Source: an uncultured Tateyamaria sp. (GTDB lineage: Bacteria > Pseudomonadota > Alphaproteobacteria > Rhodobacterales > Rhodobacteraceae). From it: 64,000 nucleotides of DNA. Positions 46,101 through 53,800 of the stretch are shown in pieces. Made by a program: the position numbers and the translations under genes. Location: contig NZ_CANNDO010000008.1 of the NCBI RefSeq assembly GCF_947503385.1, positions 1 through 64,000 on the forward strand, written 5' to 3'. Below the pieces are notes generated by a model. The model worked only from the letters and a program-made list of their open reading frames with translations, was not told the origin of the DNA and searched no databases. The stretch's first letter is position 1; each line of letters begins with the position of its first letter.

Positions 46101-46942
46101 TCCGTTGGTTGAAGTGTGGCCCCGCGTGTATCCCCAACTGAAACAGGGAATAGAGACACCCAATCCAGTATCGGCAGTAGATTCAACATACTTGGGATGC
46201 CGAAGATCATGATAAAGAATGGGATTCCGAAGCGTATTGTGGTGCGGACTAGGCGGGATAAGTTCTGCTTGAACCGCGACCAAGTCCATTCCCATCCGAG
46301 TGGGCGAAGAAAACCAAAATTCGTTGTTTCACCCAGAAAACCAAGGACTGCTAGTCCCAGAAGTGCTCGGGACATAAAAAGTGCTGGGGCGTTTTGACTG
46401 AACCAGATACAAATTGCTCCGGTTCCAGCAAAAGACAAAAAAGATACCCAGGGAAGAGGTGTACCAACGCCATGTATCCGTGAAGCTGCTTTCGCCATGT
46501 GAATGGACAAGATCAAAGGCAAGATCGCGACCAGACCTGCCGGAAGAATGCCGATAATCAGCAATGGTGAGTTTGAAAGTTGCGGTGAAAACAGTTCTAA
46601 TAGATCAGCCGCAACTAGCAACAGAAACCCGATTAGTGTGGCGATTGCGATCAGCACAAAGTGATCAAGCCAAGACTTTCCGTGATCAGATCGCAGGAAG
46701 CGTCGGAAAACAAGGCGTTCGTAGTCGTCAATACATGCGTCTACAAAGGTGGTTTTGCCGATACCGCGACGCCCTGTGACGAGCACTGCCGTACGCGCAC
46801 GTGCGTCGAGCAGGATGCGTGTCAGTCTGCCGCGTTGTTTCTCCCGACCTACTAAAGTCTCATCAGAACCAGACGCGCCAACAAAGCGAAACCTACCAAA
46901 GGGAGCCGAATATGATTGGCCCCGCTTGTTCAAATTTTCCAA
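40133..46942 (-). CDS. giant membrane NTPase of KAP-like layout with C-terminal helical repeats
   Basis: The 2269-residue product begins at TTG 46942 with GAGAGGA eight bases upstream. Walker A lies at 57-64 (GRRGIGKT). About 12 or 13 TM helices follow (roughly 90-930), then Walker B at about 1000-1006 (FVFDELDKI) and a downstream arm with FIFVGNRLLHDEWI. TM helices placed between Walker A and B are the hallmark of KAP-type P-loop NTPases. The C-terminal half (about 1350-2269) is helical, with TPR-like units such as LGELYEYDQDFDSARHHYRHA. This suits a membrane STAND-type sensor or defence protein. It is AT-rich compared with the cluster to its left and stands alone. At 2269 residues it is much larger than typical KAP proteins. 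Confidence 0.72.
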   Translation of the reverse strand: MENLNKRGQSYSAPFGRFRFVGASGSDETLVGREKQRGRLTRILLDARARTAVLVTGRRGIGKTTFVDACIDDYERLVFRRFLRSDHGKSWLDHFVLIAIATLIGFLLLVAADLLELFSPQLSNSPLLIIGILPAGLVAILPLILSIHMAKAASRIHGVGTPLPWVSFLSFAGTGAICIWFSQNAPALFMSRALLGLAVLGFLGETTNFGFLRPLGWEWTWSRFKQNLSRLVRTTIRFGIPFFIMIFGIPSMLNLLPILDWVSLFPVSVGDTRGATLQPTDEILNNFGLAAVATGGMLVAKYARARRGFPSPESLEFAEFERKLGKLGGLILLVTVGTVLAFWFIEYVIAVQSGTDASGLIRVNWLSLGVLAALVVTFVAITQWRLFRTGFTGVRDNGHAQIWHPISEFLVFKAVILATVSTQIVYGALGLVVDPKLPDSLTDYCDIVLDSGNTMPGTAEAGGFVFSNYSDESSFKGWPTPVRAPDTPRPALEPPMCTSKILANEFFVSLQGNANKLGNPPITINFPKDADGKYLEPETLAFSLFAGPWEETAWLCFFVLIVLLAFFLDYEWINRPGVSVQDARAINPAMRRKWRPGFEFDPIAIWVAQARTVRLNKGHGGQTSSKVLESMSRTNFEALEERRREVIHLIESTTMGYAVYRSMMQSTVVRVNLGFDELNHRGVTLAMLTGLRSEYRKKFLGFRSEIAMSGWLTKLLIASLVTTYIARSLIDFPAVDAMPETHQQAFISAPLIDATDTSDDQSRTTGLTRLRVEYCEYLKWHDINGFSASSQFTSNSAAVPLAFCRAFPAIAEAILPVMFLPLLSVELETQHLSDKFIFHVLHKNNGLPEIVGKDRIERVRPELVLRDGKTDNFELENPEDPSFRLYHLILLLLVMGAINGVIRIYPIVPYSRTAARIDELINMLVAHQMHGERHGWNGGSGWLSSVFSREKYSEVRKDNLDPRMVEYQLFGILEDMQRRRLQLPFETVFSVSIPRPEITFVFDELDKITGLVGTDKPDRRQIEDIEALDAERQRAYALRGLLSDMKRVISAAPARFIFVGNRLLHDEWIADATRRTPLLTSIFDEEIYLPSLLLDTGSVTERAPPQNPLWDRTFEYLHRVHKQSERNYRRALQMRTSPFMWQTNEPLSRQAYSDTHVRVQEIRGAWRFDKKPEPEFGDVWLKLYRSVDGQQIDYPGSTNSEGEPIEDRTWRRAIITDFVRFLTLRSMGNPKKLQQQLGEFIAPAARVAPPPADMFKDRRGMIARDLEALRRVRNVFCEDDVLHFEDHDIYRIQLVGTLFRHARETFARSVVPGDDKRLLSMFYMYEFLFKFHGRGFSWGSLERIEEMAHMHRAPELRSLMHEVLDSSSERFLHKILNGMYAFRFRSDFSVEMRRLSRLFETEQAAFNFTLDESQSLKATYIALLEKSPAANIDLVTALGELYEYDQDFDSARHHYRHAIRINDETLFYHVGSRLDSTDPFATAAEARLPKQGEPLQDFHDLPILYAPGQAASEVATLAAFLGPDREIKHNFLVYAPWAVRRLRLMLKIGLTYEQVNDLEMAQLHYRDATKTSLELIDLLQKSVSSKSPTGNDMTTLKHMNVVYQAIFAEAWVSQKLPSSVDGSISIVEDALHRLRKSLPILSDPQTGYELAEEGENTAKSTETSDAVGGVTHAHLALIGSEMHNKAGDLYFFKGRSFLVFNRLKEVAEKGIGTGAEGTVLKAHYHYAVGLHEVRRFVTYRRKSSEWKFNVGTQRHQTFERGGWADFVYLSAASNLADMADAVLARTSILSLYDDFSSVEKIVGPPDEMHEAFTKATDAFFEGDDISTSDDPYSILTDKFFGTWQGNDETNYPQLVLFGEPSPSIARVVAGLNFIACGARLNERAGFLDDAASEYLMAAQYAASQLQRLRTFEAASYALGQEVTENETDDTNPSQNMSEFQTAKLDLLEMLKLTICGEGRKQHRLDTVKVLVDFAYYCCGEYGRLKKLASARQDTDYLVGGVVLESAVTTVCDLILCTNDLLKHEFDLIGPQLPIVAAIDETVNGLERFLEDWLKDSYDAACVAGREAHLSKFDAAELNYSDERMLRVRSILNYLLIRHPFPVLNQVYGLQVLIDDALLSEPNPNQKQTDPRTWTNDASRQVYDYIREINRLAEQLEAPMHVTPIEIGRSAAFWVLRETRFGNETTFASYAKQSRVDEILKVATNALRASRESYTMGRHFRNSISRMQYLFDDFNDRKLHTKHGLQMSDMELCSVLEHLINEYGKCRMQK

Positions 46943-47542
46943 AAAAATTCCTCTCTCAGCTAGCAGAAACTAGACAAACACACCTCTGGGAGGTCAAGCC
47001 GTAAGTTGGCGGAATTGGACCGGCGGGTGCTGTTCTTGACTAATCACGCCTGACTTTGATGAAGGTGACTTTCAAGAATTGGTCGAGTCAGCTGCAGAAT
47101 GCTTCCCTCAGACTACTTTAGCATGAAGTCAAATGGCCCTGCGCAACTCCGTTTAGTTGCCAACAGCGCGAGTAGAACCAGTACCTGGGGTAAGGGGGTT
47201 GATAATTCTCGGTTATCGTTACTCCGAGATCCGAGGCTGCCAAGCGGGCAGGGCGGTAGCGACACAGGGAGCCGTTATCGTCGAAGCTGCCGCTCAGTGC
47301 GTGCCGCTACGGAGCCACTCTTTGGACCGAACTGATCTTTCACTGCGGCTGCGCCAATCGCGGCTATGGATAAATTGACCTAGTCACACATGGCGGTTCT
47401 TAGACTCATCTTCGCTCAATGCGGTTGTCAATCATCGACACAGAAAATTAGGAGACTGTTTTAGTAGAGTGCAGGATGCACGACCGGTAGCTCTTTCAAC
47501 GCAGTTGCGCCCGTGAAGCGAAAGTCGCACCCTAAGGCAAGT
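46943..47542. other. divergent promoter region
   Basis: About 600 bases lie between the giant NTPase and the XRE regulator, with no supported gene. A weak trace of the dispersed repeat is near 47240-47340 (AAGCGGGCAGGG). A possible minus-strand promoter is annotated separately. Confidence 0.4.
46974..46997 (-). promoter_or_regulatory. possible promoter of the giant NTPase gene
   Basis: On the minus strand, TTGACC (46992-46997) is followed after 17 bases by a weak TCTAGT -10-like box, about 30 bases before the TTG start. The -10 match is poor. Confidence 0.25.
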
Positions 47543-48097
47543 ATGTCGGAACACTTGATGAAACCCTTACCCTCATTTGGCCGCCGGTTGCGGCAGCAGC
47601 GGCGGGTGCTCGGATTGAAGCAGTTGATCATCGCACAAGAGTTGGGCGTTGACCAAGCGACTGTGTCTCGGTGGGAAAGTGGCAAACAGGTGCCGCAAAC
47701 AAAGGTCCAACATGCTGTGTTCGATCTGCTGGCCCAATCCAGAACAGATGACCATGCGTTACGCCGACTTGTCGAAAACTCAGGCGATTGCCTCCATCTG
47801 GTCGACGAGACCAATCATATCTGTCTGGCGTATTCGCGTAGCCGAGCACAAGACTGGTTGGTGTCGCAAAGAGCGATGCTTGGAGCGTCGCTTTGGCGGT
47901 TCTCAACGGATGAGATCCGCCACGCAGAGACCGAACTCGCGGATTCCGACTGGTGGTCTGTAAAAGAACCAAAAGCAAAGCTGTTTAGCACGTCCGAAGC
48001 TACTCATAACGCAATCCGGATCAGCGCAGGTGCTATCCTTTGGGAAAGGCTTTATCTGGCAGATGGCACGCCGGTCAGACTGGTTTCAGGCGTCTGA
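47543..48097 (+). CDS. XRE-family regulator with a C-terminal sensory part
   Basis: From ATG 47543 (AAGGCAAGT before it) this is 184 residues; a GTG at 47513 also fits the frame. Helix-turn-helix residues lie at about 12-60 (FGRRLRQQRRVLGLKQLIIA, GVDQATVSRWESGKQVP). The C-terminal region (about 80-184) looks like a small PAS-type sensory domain (NSGDCLHLVDETNHICLAYS). It probably controls the MFS gene that starts 19 bases downstream. Confidence 0.88.
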   Translation: MSEHLMKPLPSFGRRLRQQRRVLGLKQLIIAQELGVDQATVSRWESGKQVPQTKVQHAVFDLLAQSRTDDHALRRLVENSGDCLHLVDETNHICLAYSRSRAQDWLVSQRAMLGASLWRFSTDEIRHAETELADSDWWSVKEPKAKLFSTSEATHNAIRISAGAILWERLYLADGTPVRLVSGV

Positions 48098-48115
48098 TCC
48101 TCACATTTTTTATGC

Positions 48116-49318
48116 GTGGATCAAAGATCGCGCCCCCAGTATCCGGACAGTATGTTACGGACTTCATTCGGCAGTGGTCTTCTTGTGCTGGTCTTATGGC
48201 TGGCGGGCCTTGGCGCTGCGGCGCAATTTGCCAAGTTTGCCGTCCCGTTCGGCACCGTTCGTTTGCTCTATCCTGAAGCCGGAACCGAAATCGGCTGGCT
48301 CCTGACCCTTATCAGCGCTTTGGGTGCGGTTTTTGGAATGACAGCTGGCGTCCTGATCGCGCGCATCGGACTCGCGCGTGCTGTCATCACGGCCCTTGTG
48401 CTTGGTGGCGTTGTTTCCTTTTGGCAAGCGACACTGCCGGGGTTTGCGATCATGTTGGTAAGCCGCGTGATTGAAGGTGTGTCCCATCTGATGATTGTCG
48501 TCGCTGCACCAACGCTCATTGCGCAAATCACGTCAGGGCGTTTTCGCGGGATCGGTATGACTCTTTGGAGCACGTTCTTTGGTGTCTCATTTGCGGTGAT
48601 GGTCTGGATTGGATTGCCATTTGTCGGAAATCGGGGGCTCGACGGGTTACTGGTGGCGCATGGGGTGTACATGCTATCGGTGGCCCTCTTTCTGGGCTTT
48701 TTGCTTAGCAATGTCAGGCGTCCTGAAACCGCTGCCGCTGTTCAACGCGACCAAACCCCGATGATCCAGAAGCACATTGATGCCTACCGATCACCCGATG
48801 TGGCTGCGCCAGCTATTGGCTGGCTGTTCTATACCATGACTTTCGTTGCATTGCTGGCCGTGCTCCCAGAGCTGTTGCCATTATCTAGCCGCACCTTGAT
48901 TGTTGGCTTCATGCCGGTTGTCAGTATCGCGGTGTCCCTCATCATCGTATCGGCATTGCTCGCAAAAGCGACTGCGGTGGCAATTACAATCGTGGGGTTT
49001 CTCGTGTCTGGAAGTGTCGTGATGCTTTTCTTCGCAGGCCTTCCTTTGCCGCATCTTTCCATCGGCTTGTTCGCAGCGTTGGGGCTTGTCCAAGGCGCGA
49101 GTTTTGCCGCTGTGCCAGAGTTAAATGCCACTGCTGAAAGCTGCGCTTTGGCCAATGGCGCTATGGCGCAGATGGGTAATCTCGGAAACCTTATCGGAAC
49201 GCCTATCTTGCTTTCAATTCTTGGGTACGCTGGTCACGCTGCCATGTTTTTGACGGTTGTGCTTCTGTATCTTTTCGCCGTGATAGCGCATGTTGTTATG
49301 GCTCGTGCTCGGGCCTGA
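48116..49318 (+). CDS. MFS transporter
   Basis: The protein is up to 400 residues with about 12 TM helices. It begins at GTG 48116 or more likely at ATG 48152 (MLRTSFGSGLLVLVLWLAGL). MFS-type motifs include GMTAGVLIARIGLARAVITA after the second helix. The substrate is unknown; the adjacent XRE regulator suggests an inducible drug or metabolite exporter. Confidence 0.88.
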   Translation: MDQRSRPQYPDSMLRTSFGSGLLVLVLWLAGLGAAAQFAKFAVPFGTVRLLYPEAGTEIGWLLTLISALGAVFGMTAGVLIARIGLARAVITALVLGGVVSFWQATLPGFAIMLVSRVIEGVSHLMIVVAAPTLIAQITSGRFRGIGMTLWSTFFGVSFAVMVWIGLPFVGNRGLDGLLVAHGVYMLSVALFLGFLLSNVRRPETAAAVQRDQTPMIQKHIDAYRSPDVAAPAIGWLFYTMTFVALLAVLPELLPLSSRTLIVGFMPVVSIAVSLIIVSALLAKATAVAITIVGFLVSGSVVMLFFAGLPLPHLSIGLFAALGLVQGASFAAVPELNATAESCALANGAMAQMGNLGNLIGTPILLSILGYAGHAAMFLTVVLLYLFAVIAHVVMARARA

Positions 49319-49474
49319 TTGTCAGTTTTTGCAATGACGATTTTTAGATGATGATCGAGGCCCGTCATCCGGACCGTTTGTGTGGCCCGCCGCATCGGGT
49401 AATTGGGGCTCAGCGCGGTCATATGAGACCACGCGGCCTTTTCTCTTGCCCAAACTCAAAAAGACCTTGCGGCC

Positions 49475-50275
49475 GGCCCGTTGCCGACCTTCCTGCTTTT
49501 TGAGGTTGATCATGGCGCGTCAGTCACCGTTCAAGCCTCACCGCTTTCCGCGTGACATCATCCTTTGCGCGGTGCGGTGGTATCTGCGCTACCCGCTGTC
49601 CTACCAGGACGTGGTGGATTTGCCCGCAGAGCGCGGGATCGGCATTGATTGGTCGACCGCGTATCGTTGGGTTCAGAAGTTCAGTCCGGAACTGACGAAA
49701 CGGACCGAAAAGTATCTCCGGCGGGCCAACTTCGATTGGCACGTCGATGAGACCTACATTCGTGTCGGCGGCAAACGGCGTTATCTGTGGCGTGCGATCG
49801 ATGCGAACGGTCAGATGGTCGACTTCCGCCTGACAGCCAGAGGGGATGCGAAAGCCGCCAGAGCCTTTCTGAACAAGGCAATTGAGCGTGTCAGGCTACG
49901 CAGACCGGTCACAACCGTAACGGACAAGGCCCATTCATATCGACGGGTCATCCGTGAGATCAATCATCGCTACGACCCACATTTCGACGGCATCCGGCAT
50001 ATTGACAAGAAGTGGCGGAACAATCTGATCGAGAGCGATCATGCGGCTATGAAGCGGCTGCTCGGTTATCGCCAGAGCTTCCGCTCCCTGCGAACGGCCA
50101 AAGCGACCTTGAGCGGGATCGAGACGATTAGAACAATCAAACGCGGCCACATCCATCACAAACAACTAGGCGTTCTGGGCGAAATCCAGTTCAGCAGCAA
50201 ACTCTTCGCGGCCGCATGATCCAGTGCATCAACCCACACCACCGATCAGCGCACATCAATTAATGCAACGGCCCC
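49475..50275 (+). mobile_element. IS6-family insertion sequence, copy 2 (about 800 bp)
   Basis: The ends are short: GGCCCGTTGC at 49475 and, inverted, GGGCCGTTGC at 50265-50274. This is one mismatch over 10 bases, and the ends differ from those of copy 1. The flanking 8 bases do not match. The insertion truncates a repC gene on its right side. Confidence 0.75.
49512..50219 (+). CDS. IS6-family transposase, copy 2
   Basis: The 235-residue DDE transposase starts at ATG 49512, after GAGGTTGATC. Catalytic residues are in WHVDETYIRV, TVTDKAHSYR and LIESDHAAM. It is very similar to the transposase at 21596 but differs at many positions (for example ERGIGIDWSTAYRW against ERGIFVDRSTVYRW), and its C-terminus differs, so it is a related IS, not the same one. 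It is in the opposite orientation to copy 1. Confidence 0.93.
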   Translation: MARQSPFKPHRFPRDIILCAVRWYLRYPLSYQDVVDLPAERGIGIDWSTAYRWVQKFSPELTKRTEKYLRRANFDWHVDETYIRVGGKRRYLWRAIDANGQMVDFRLTARGDAKAARAFLNKAIERVRLRRPVTTVTDKAHSYRRVIREINHRYDPHFDGIRHIDKKWRNNLIESDHAAMKRLLGYRQSFRSLRTAKATLSGIETIRTIKRGHIHHKQLGVLGEIQFSSKLFAAA

Positions 50276-50703
50276 ATTCAAACACAGACTCTTCTGATTT
50301 TGAACTTTGCTCAGAACAGAGCAAGGCGGAGACCGATACACCCCATGATCAAGACATCGGGAAAACGGCAACGGGGCAGGGTACGCCTACGCTCCCCTTG
50401 GCGCTTGTCACCAAAGCCTGTCCCGATCTGGCGCTGTTTTAAGGAACAGAGATCGGGCAGTGGCGACATCTGGTGAATGCGGCGGACAAGGTGCGCCCAA
50501 TGATCGGGATCAGCGCGGATGCATGGCACAGGGCCTGCGCCACAATGGGGCCAGAGCAGGCGGCGACCACGGTGGCGGACATCCTGCAACGCGGCCCCGA
50601 CATCCAGAGCCCGGGCGGCTATCTGCGCGCCCTGACACGCCGTGCCGAAGCACCGGCATTTTCGCCGGGACCGATGGTTATGGCGCTGCTCAGGGCCGCG
50701 TGA
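50276..50703 (+). pseudogene. repC: repC remnant (replication protein of a repABC replicon)
   Basis: In one frame this segment reads as the C-terminal part of RepC: TFPLGM-like LPLALVTKACPDLALF, then an in-frame TAA (50440-50442), then GTEIGQWRHLVNAADKVRPM, GISADAWHRACATMGPEQAA, VADILQRGPDIQSPGGYLRA and the typical end FSPGPMVMALLRAA. The N-terminal half and repA/repB are missing, and the IS6 element lies exactly at the break. It cannot make a working initiator. It marks this DNA as derived from a repABC plasmid or chromid. Confidence 0.82.
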
Positions 50704-50871
50704 CTGCGGCGTTGACAGCTGTCAACTGTGCGCGACCTTGTGTCTTTCTGGCCGCAGAGCCGAAGCAATTGGCAATCGGAAAAAACCCGTTTTGCGTTTG
50801 CGCGGAAATCGGGCACGGTAGGCGGTAAATTGCTTACACGAACGCGTTATTGATTCCCGTTTAAAGTGTAA

Positions 50872-53800
50872 GTGCCGAGCGAGGATTTTGAATTGCGATA
50901 TTTCTGTCAGTGGCGCTTGTTTGGAACAGTTCTTTTTGCAGCGGTCGCCGCCATGGTTCAGGCCGCATCAGCGCAGTCCCTTAACGCATCATTGTCGCCC
51001 ACCACCATCTCCTCGGGCGGGGTGACGTCGCTGACACTCAGCATCAACAACTCGGGCGGGCCGATCGTCAACCAACCGACAATCAGCTATTCCTTGCCGG
51101 GCAATGTCACGCTTGTCGGGACGCCGACGACAGACTGTTTTGGCGGCACGATTTCATCCAGCAGTGCCGCGCAATTTGCATTCGCCTCTGACGCGCTGCC
51201 GGGCAACAGCACCTGCACAATCAGCGCGACGCTGACATCCTCGACCCCCGGAACGGTCGTCTTTCCGGATGTTGAGCTGTTCACCGAAGGCGCGTTGACC
51301 AGCACAGACAACGTGTCGTCGCTCTCCGTTGACGGGGCGCGGGCGATTGTGACGCAGCAGTTCACACCGGCGTCCGTAACCGCGGGCGCGGCGGTAACGC
51401 TGACGTACACGTTCGATTTCAGCAATGTCTCCGACACCCAAGTGGCGGGGTTGAGCGTGACGGACACCTTGCCGGCCAATGTTGAAATCGACACGCCGGT
51501 CACGGTTGCGCAGACCTGTTCGGGTGTGGATGTGCTGGTGTCCGCAGACACCGGCGCAAACGAAATCACGGTGTCGTCGACGCAGGTCAACTTTGGCCCT
51601 GTGCCGTCGCCGGACCCAAGAATTGCGACACCGTTCACATGCGATATCACCGTGCCCCTGCGCGCCACGACGTCCGGGACCGCGATCAACACAGTCGAAA
51701 CGGCCAGTTATCAGAACGTCTTAGACTTTGGATCGTCGGTGTTCCCACAGGTCCAAACACTGGACGCAGGTGCCGCAGAGTTCACCGTGGTGGCAGCGCC
51801 CGCGGGCGCGCCGCGGCTGGCCAAGGCGTTTTCGCCAAACCCCGTAGATGGCACAGGCGCGGTCACGGCCACGTTCACAATCACCTACACCGTGCGCGAT
51901 ACCGCGCTCACCGACATCGCCTTTACCGACACGTTGCGCGACACCGGGCTGGAGGATCTGACTTTTGACCAGATCACCGGCGACAGTTGCGGATTTACCG
52001 CCAGCCAAAGCACGGCCTCCGATGTCACCTTTTCGGCGGGTTCAATCCCGGCCTCGACCAATACATGTACGCTTGAGGCGCGCTATACATACAGTGCGGG
52101 AACTGTGGCGCCGGGCCGGTTCGACTATCCGACAAACGCGCTGACCGGCACAATCAGCGGCAACCCGGTGACGGGCAACAGCACATCCGCCAGCCTTGTG
52201 ATACCCACGACGACCGCACCCACCTTTGGATTGCAGATCGTCGATGCGGCGTCGGGCGGGTCGGTTGTCACCAATGCAGCACCCGGCGACACGGTATTTG
52301 CCGAGTTCACGCTGACCAATACATCCACGCAGACGCTCAGAAACGGTTCTTTCACTTTTGATGGCAGCATGGTGCCGGGCACAGTGTCGCCGAGCCCGTC
52401 AACCGGGTTCTGTGGCGCGTCAAGCCAAGCGGCATTGGACGTCAGCTTTGCCGAAATCACGTATAGTGCGCTTGAATTGGCGGGATCGGCCTCTTGCTCC
52501 TTTGTGGTGCAGCTGAATATCGACACCAGCGCATCGGGATCGACCGTGTCGTTGCAGTCGTCAGACCTGTTGGCATTGGTGTCGGGCACAGGGTTTACCG
52601 TGAGTGGTGCCAGCGCATCCTTCACCGTGTCCGGTGCGCTTGGCCTGACGGCGACGCAGACGGTGCCCAGCGTGACGGTCGGCGCCGCAACGACACTGAC
52701 CACGACGCTGACGGCAGGGGCAGAGAACGCCACCGACCTGACGGACATCACCTTTTCCCAAGATGTGGCGAGCATTGGTTTGCTGGGCTTCGTGTCGGCG
52801 CAAAGCAACACATGCGGCGGCATGGTCAGCGATGCGGCGGGCACCTATACCTTTGCGGGTGGCACATTGGCTGCCGGCGAAAGCTGTGAGGTTGTGGTCA
52901 ACGTGACGGTGCCCAACTCGGCAACGCCGGGCGCGTCAGAGAGTATTTCGACATCCGGTATCACCGCCAATGGCGGTGGCCAGACCTTTGCCGCAGCGGT
53001 GGGCAATGTCACCGTCCTGTCGGGTCTTGATTTCGCGTTGGAGATTCTGAACGGACCAGCGCTGCCCGGCGGCACGGTGCGGGCGCGGTACACAATCGAC
53101 AACACCGGCAGCGCTGATGCGACCAACCTGCAATTCACCCACAGTATCAACAGCGGCTTTCCCGGCCTGACCTATAACGCAACACCGGTGTCCAACACCT
53201 GCGGAGGCACGCCATCCGTCTCGGGGACGACATTCCTAATCTTTGCCAGCGGAACACTGCCAGGTGGTTCGTCCTGCCAGATCGAGTTTGATTTGAATGT
53301 ACCGACATCCCTGCCGACGGGCGACACGGTGCCCACAACGACAAGCGCATTGTCGGCAACGCTTGGCGGGGCCAGCGTGACGTCACCGGCGGCAACGGGT
53401 TCGATCGAGATCGAAACGGTCGGGTTCGAGGTGGCCAAATCCTTTGGTCAGTCCAGCGTGACGGCGGGCAATACGGTGCCGATGACCATCACCTTTACAC
53501 CGTCCATCTCGGAAACGCTGTCCAATGTGTCCCTGACGGACGACCTTGATGCCTTTGTTTCGGGCGCGACGCTCGACAGTGAGGTGTCTGATAGCTGCGG
53601 CGCGGCGGCCCTGACATCCGGCGCGTCCCTGATTTCGCTGAGTGGTATCGTGTTGACCGGCGGCGCGGCCTGTTCGGTGACGGTCAATGTGGCGATCCCG
53701 TCTGGCGCGGCAGCGGGGACGTTCGAAAATACCACGAGCACCGCGGCAGCGACCCTGTTCAGCACTACAGTGACGGCTCCTGCCGCCAGCGCGTCGCTGT

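Noticed and set aside
22362..49474. A composite transposon bounded by the two IS6 copies
   Set aside because: The copies are inverted and diverged, their ends differ in sequence, and there is no target duplication; IS6 composites normally use identical direct copies.
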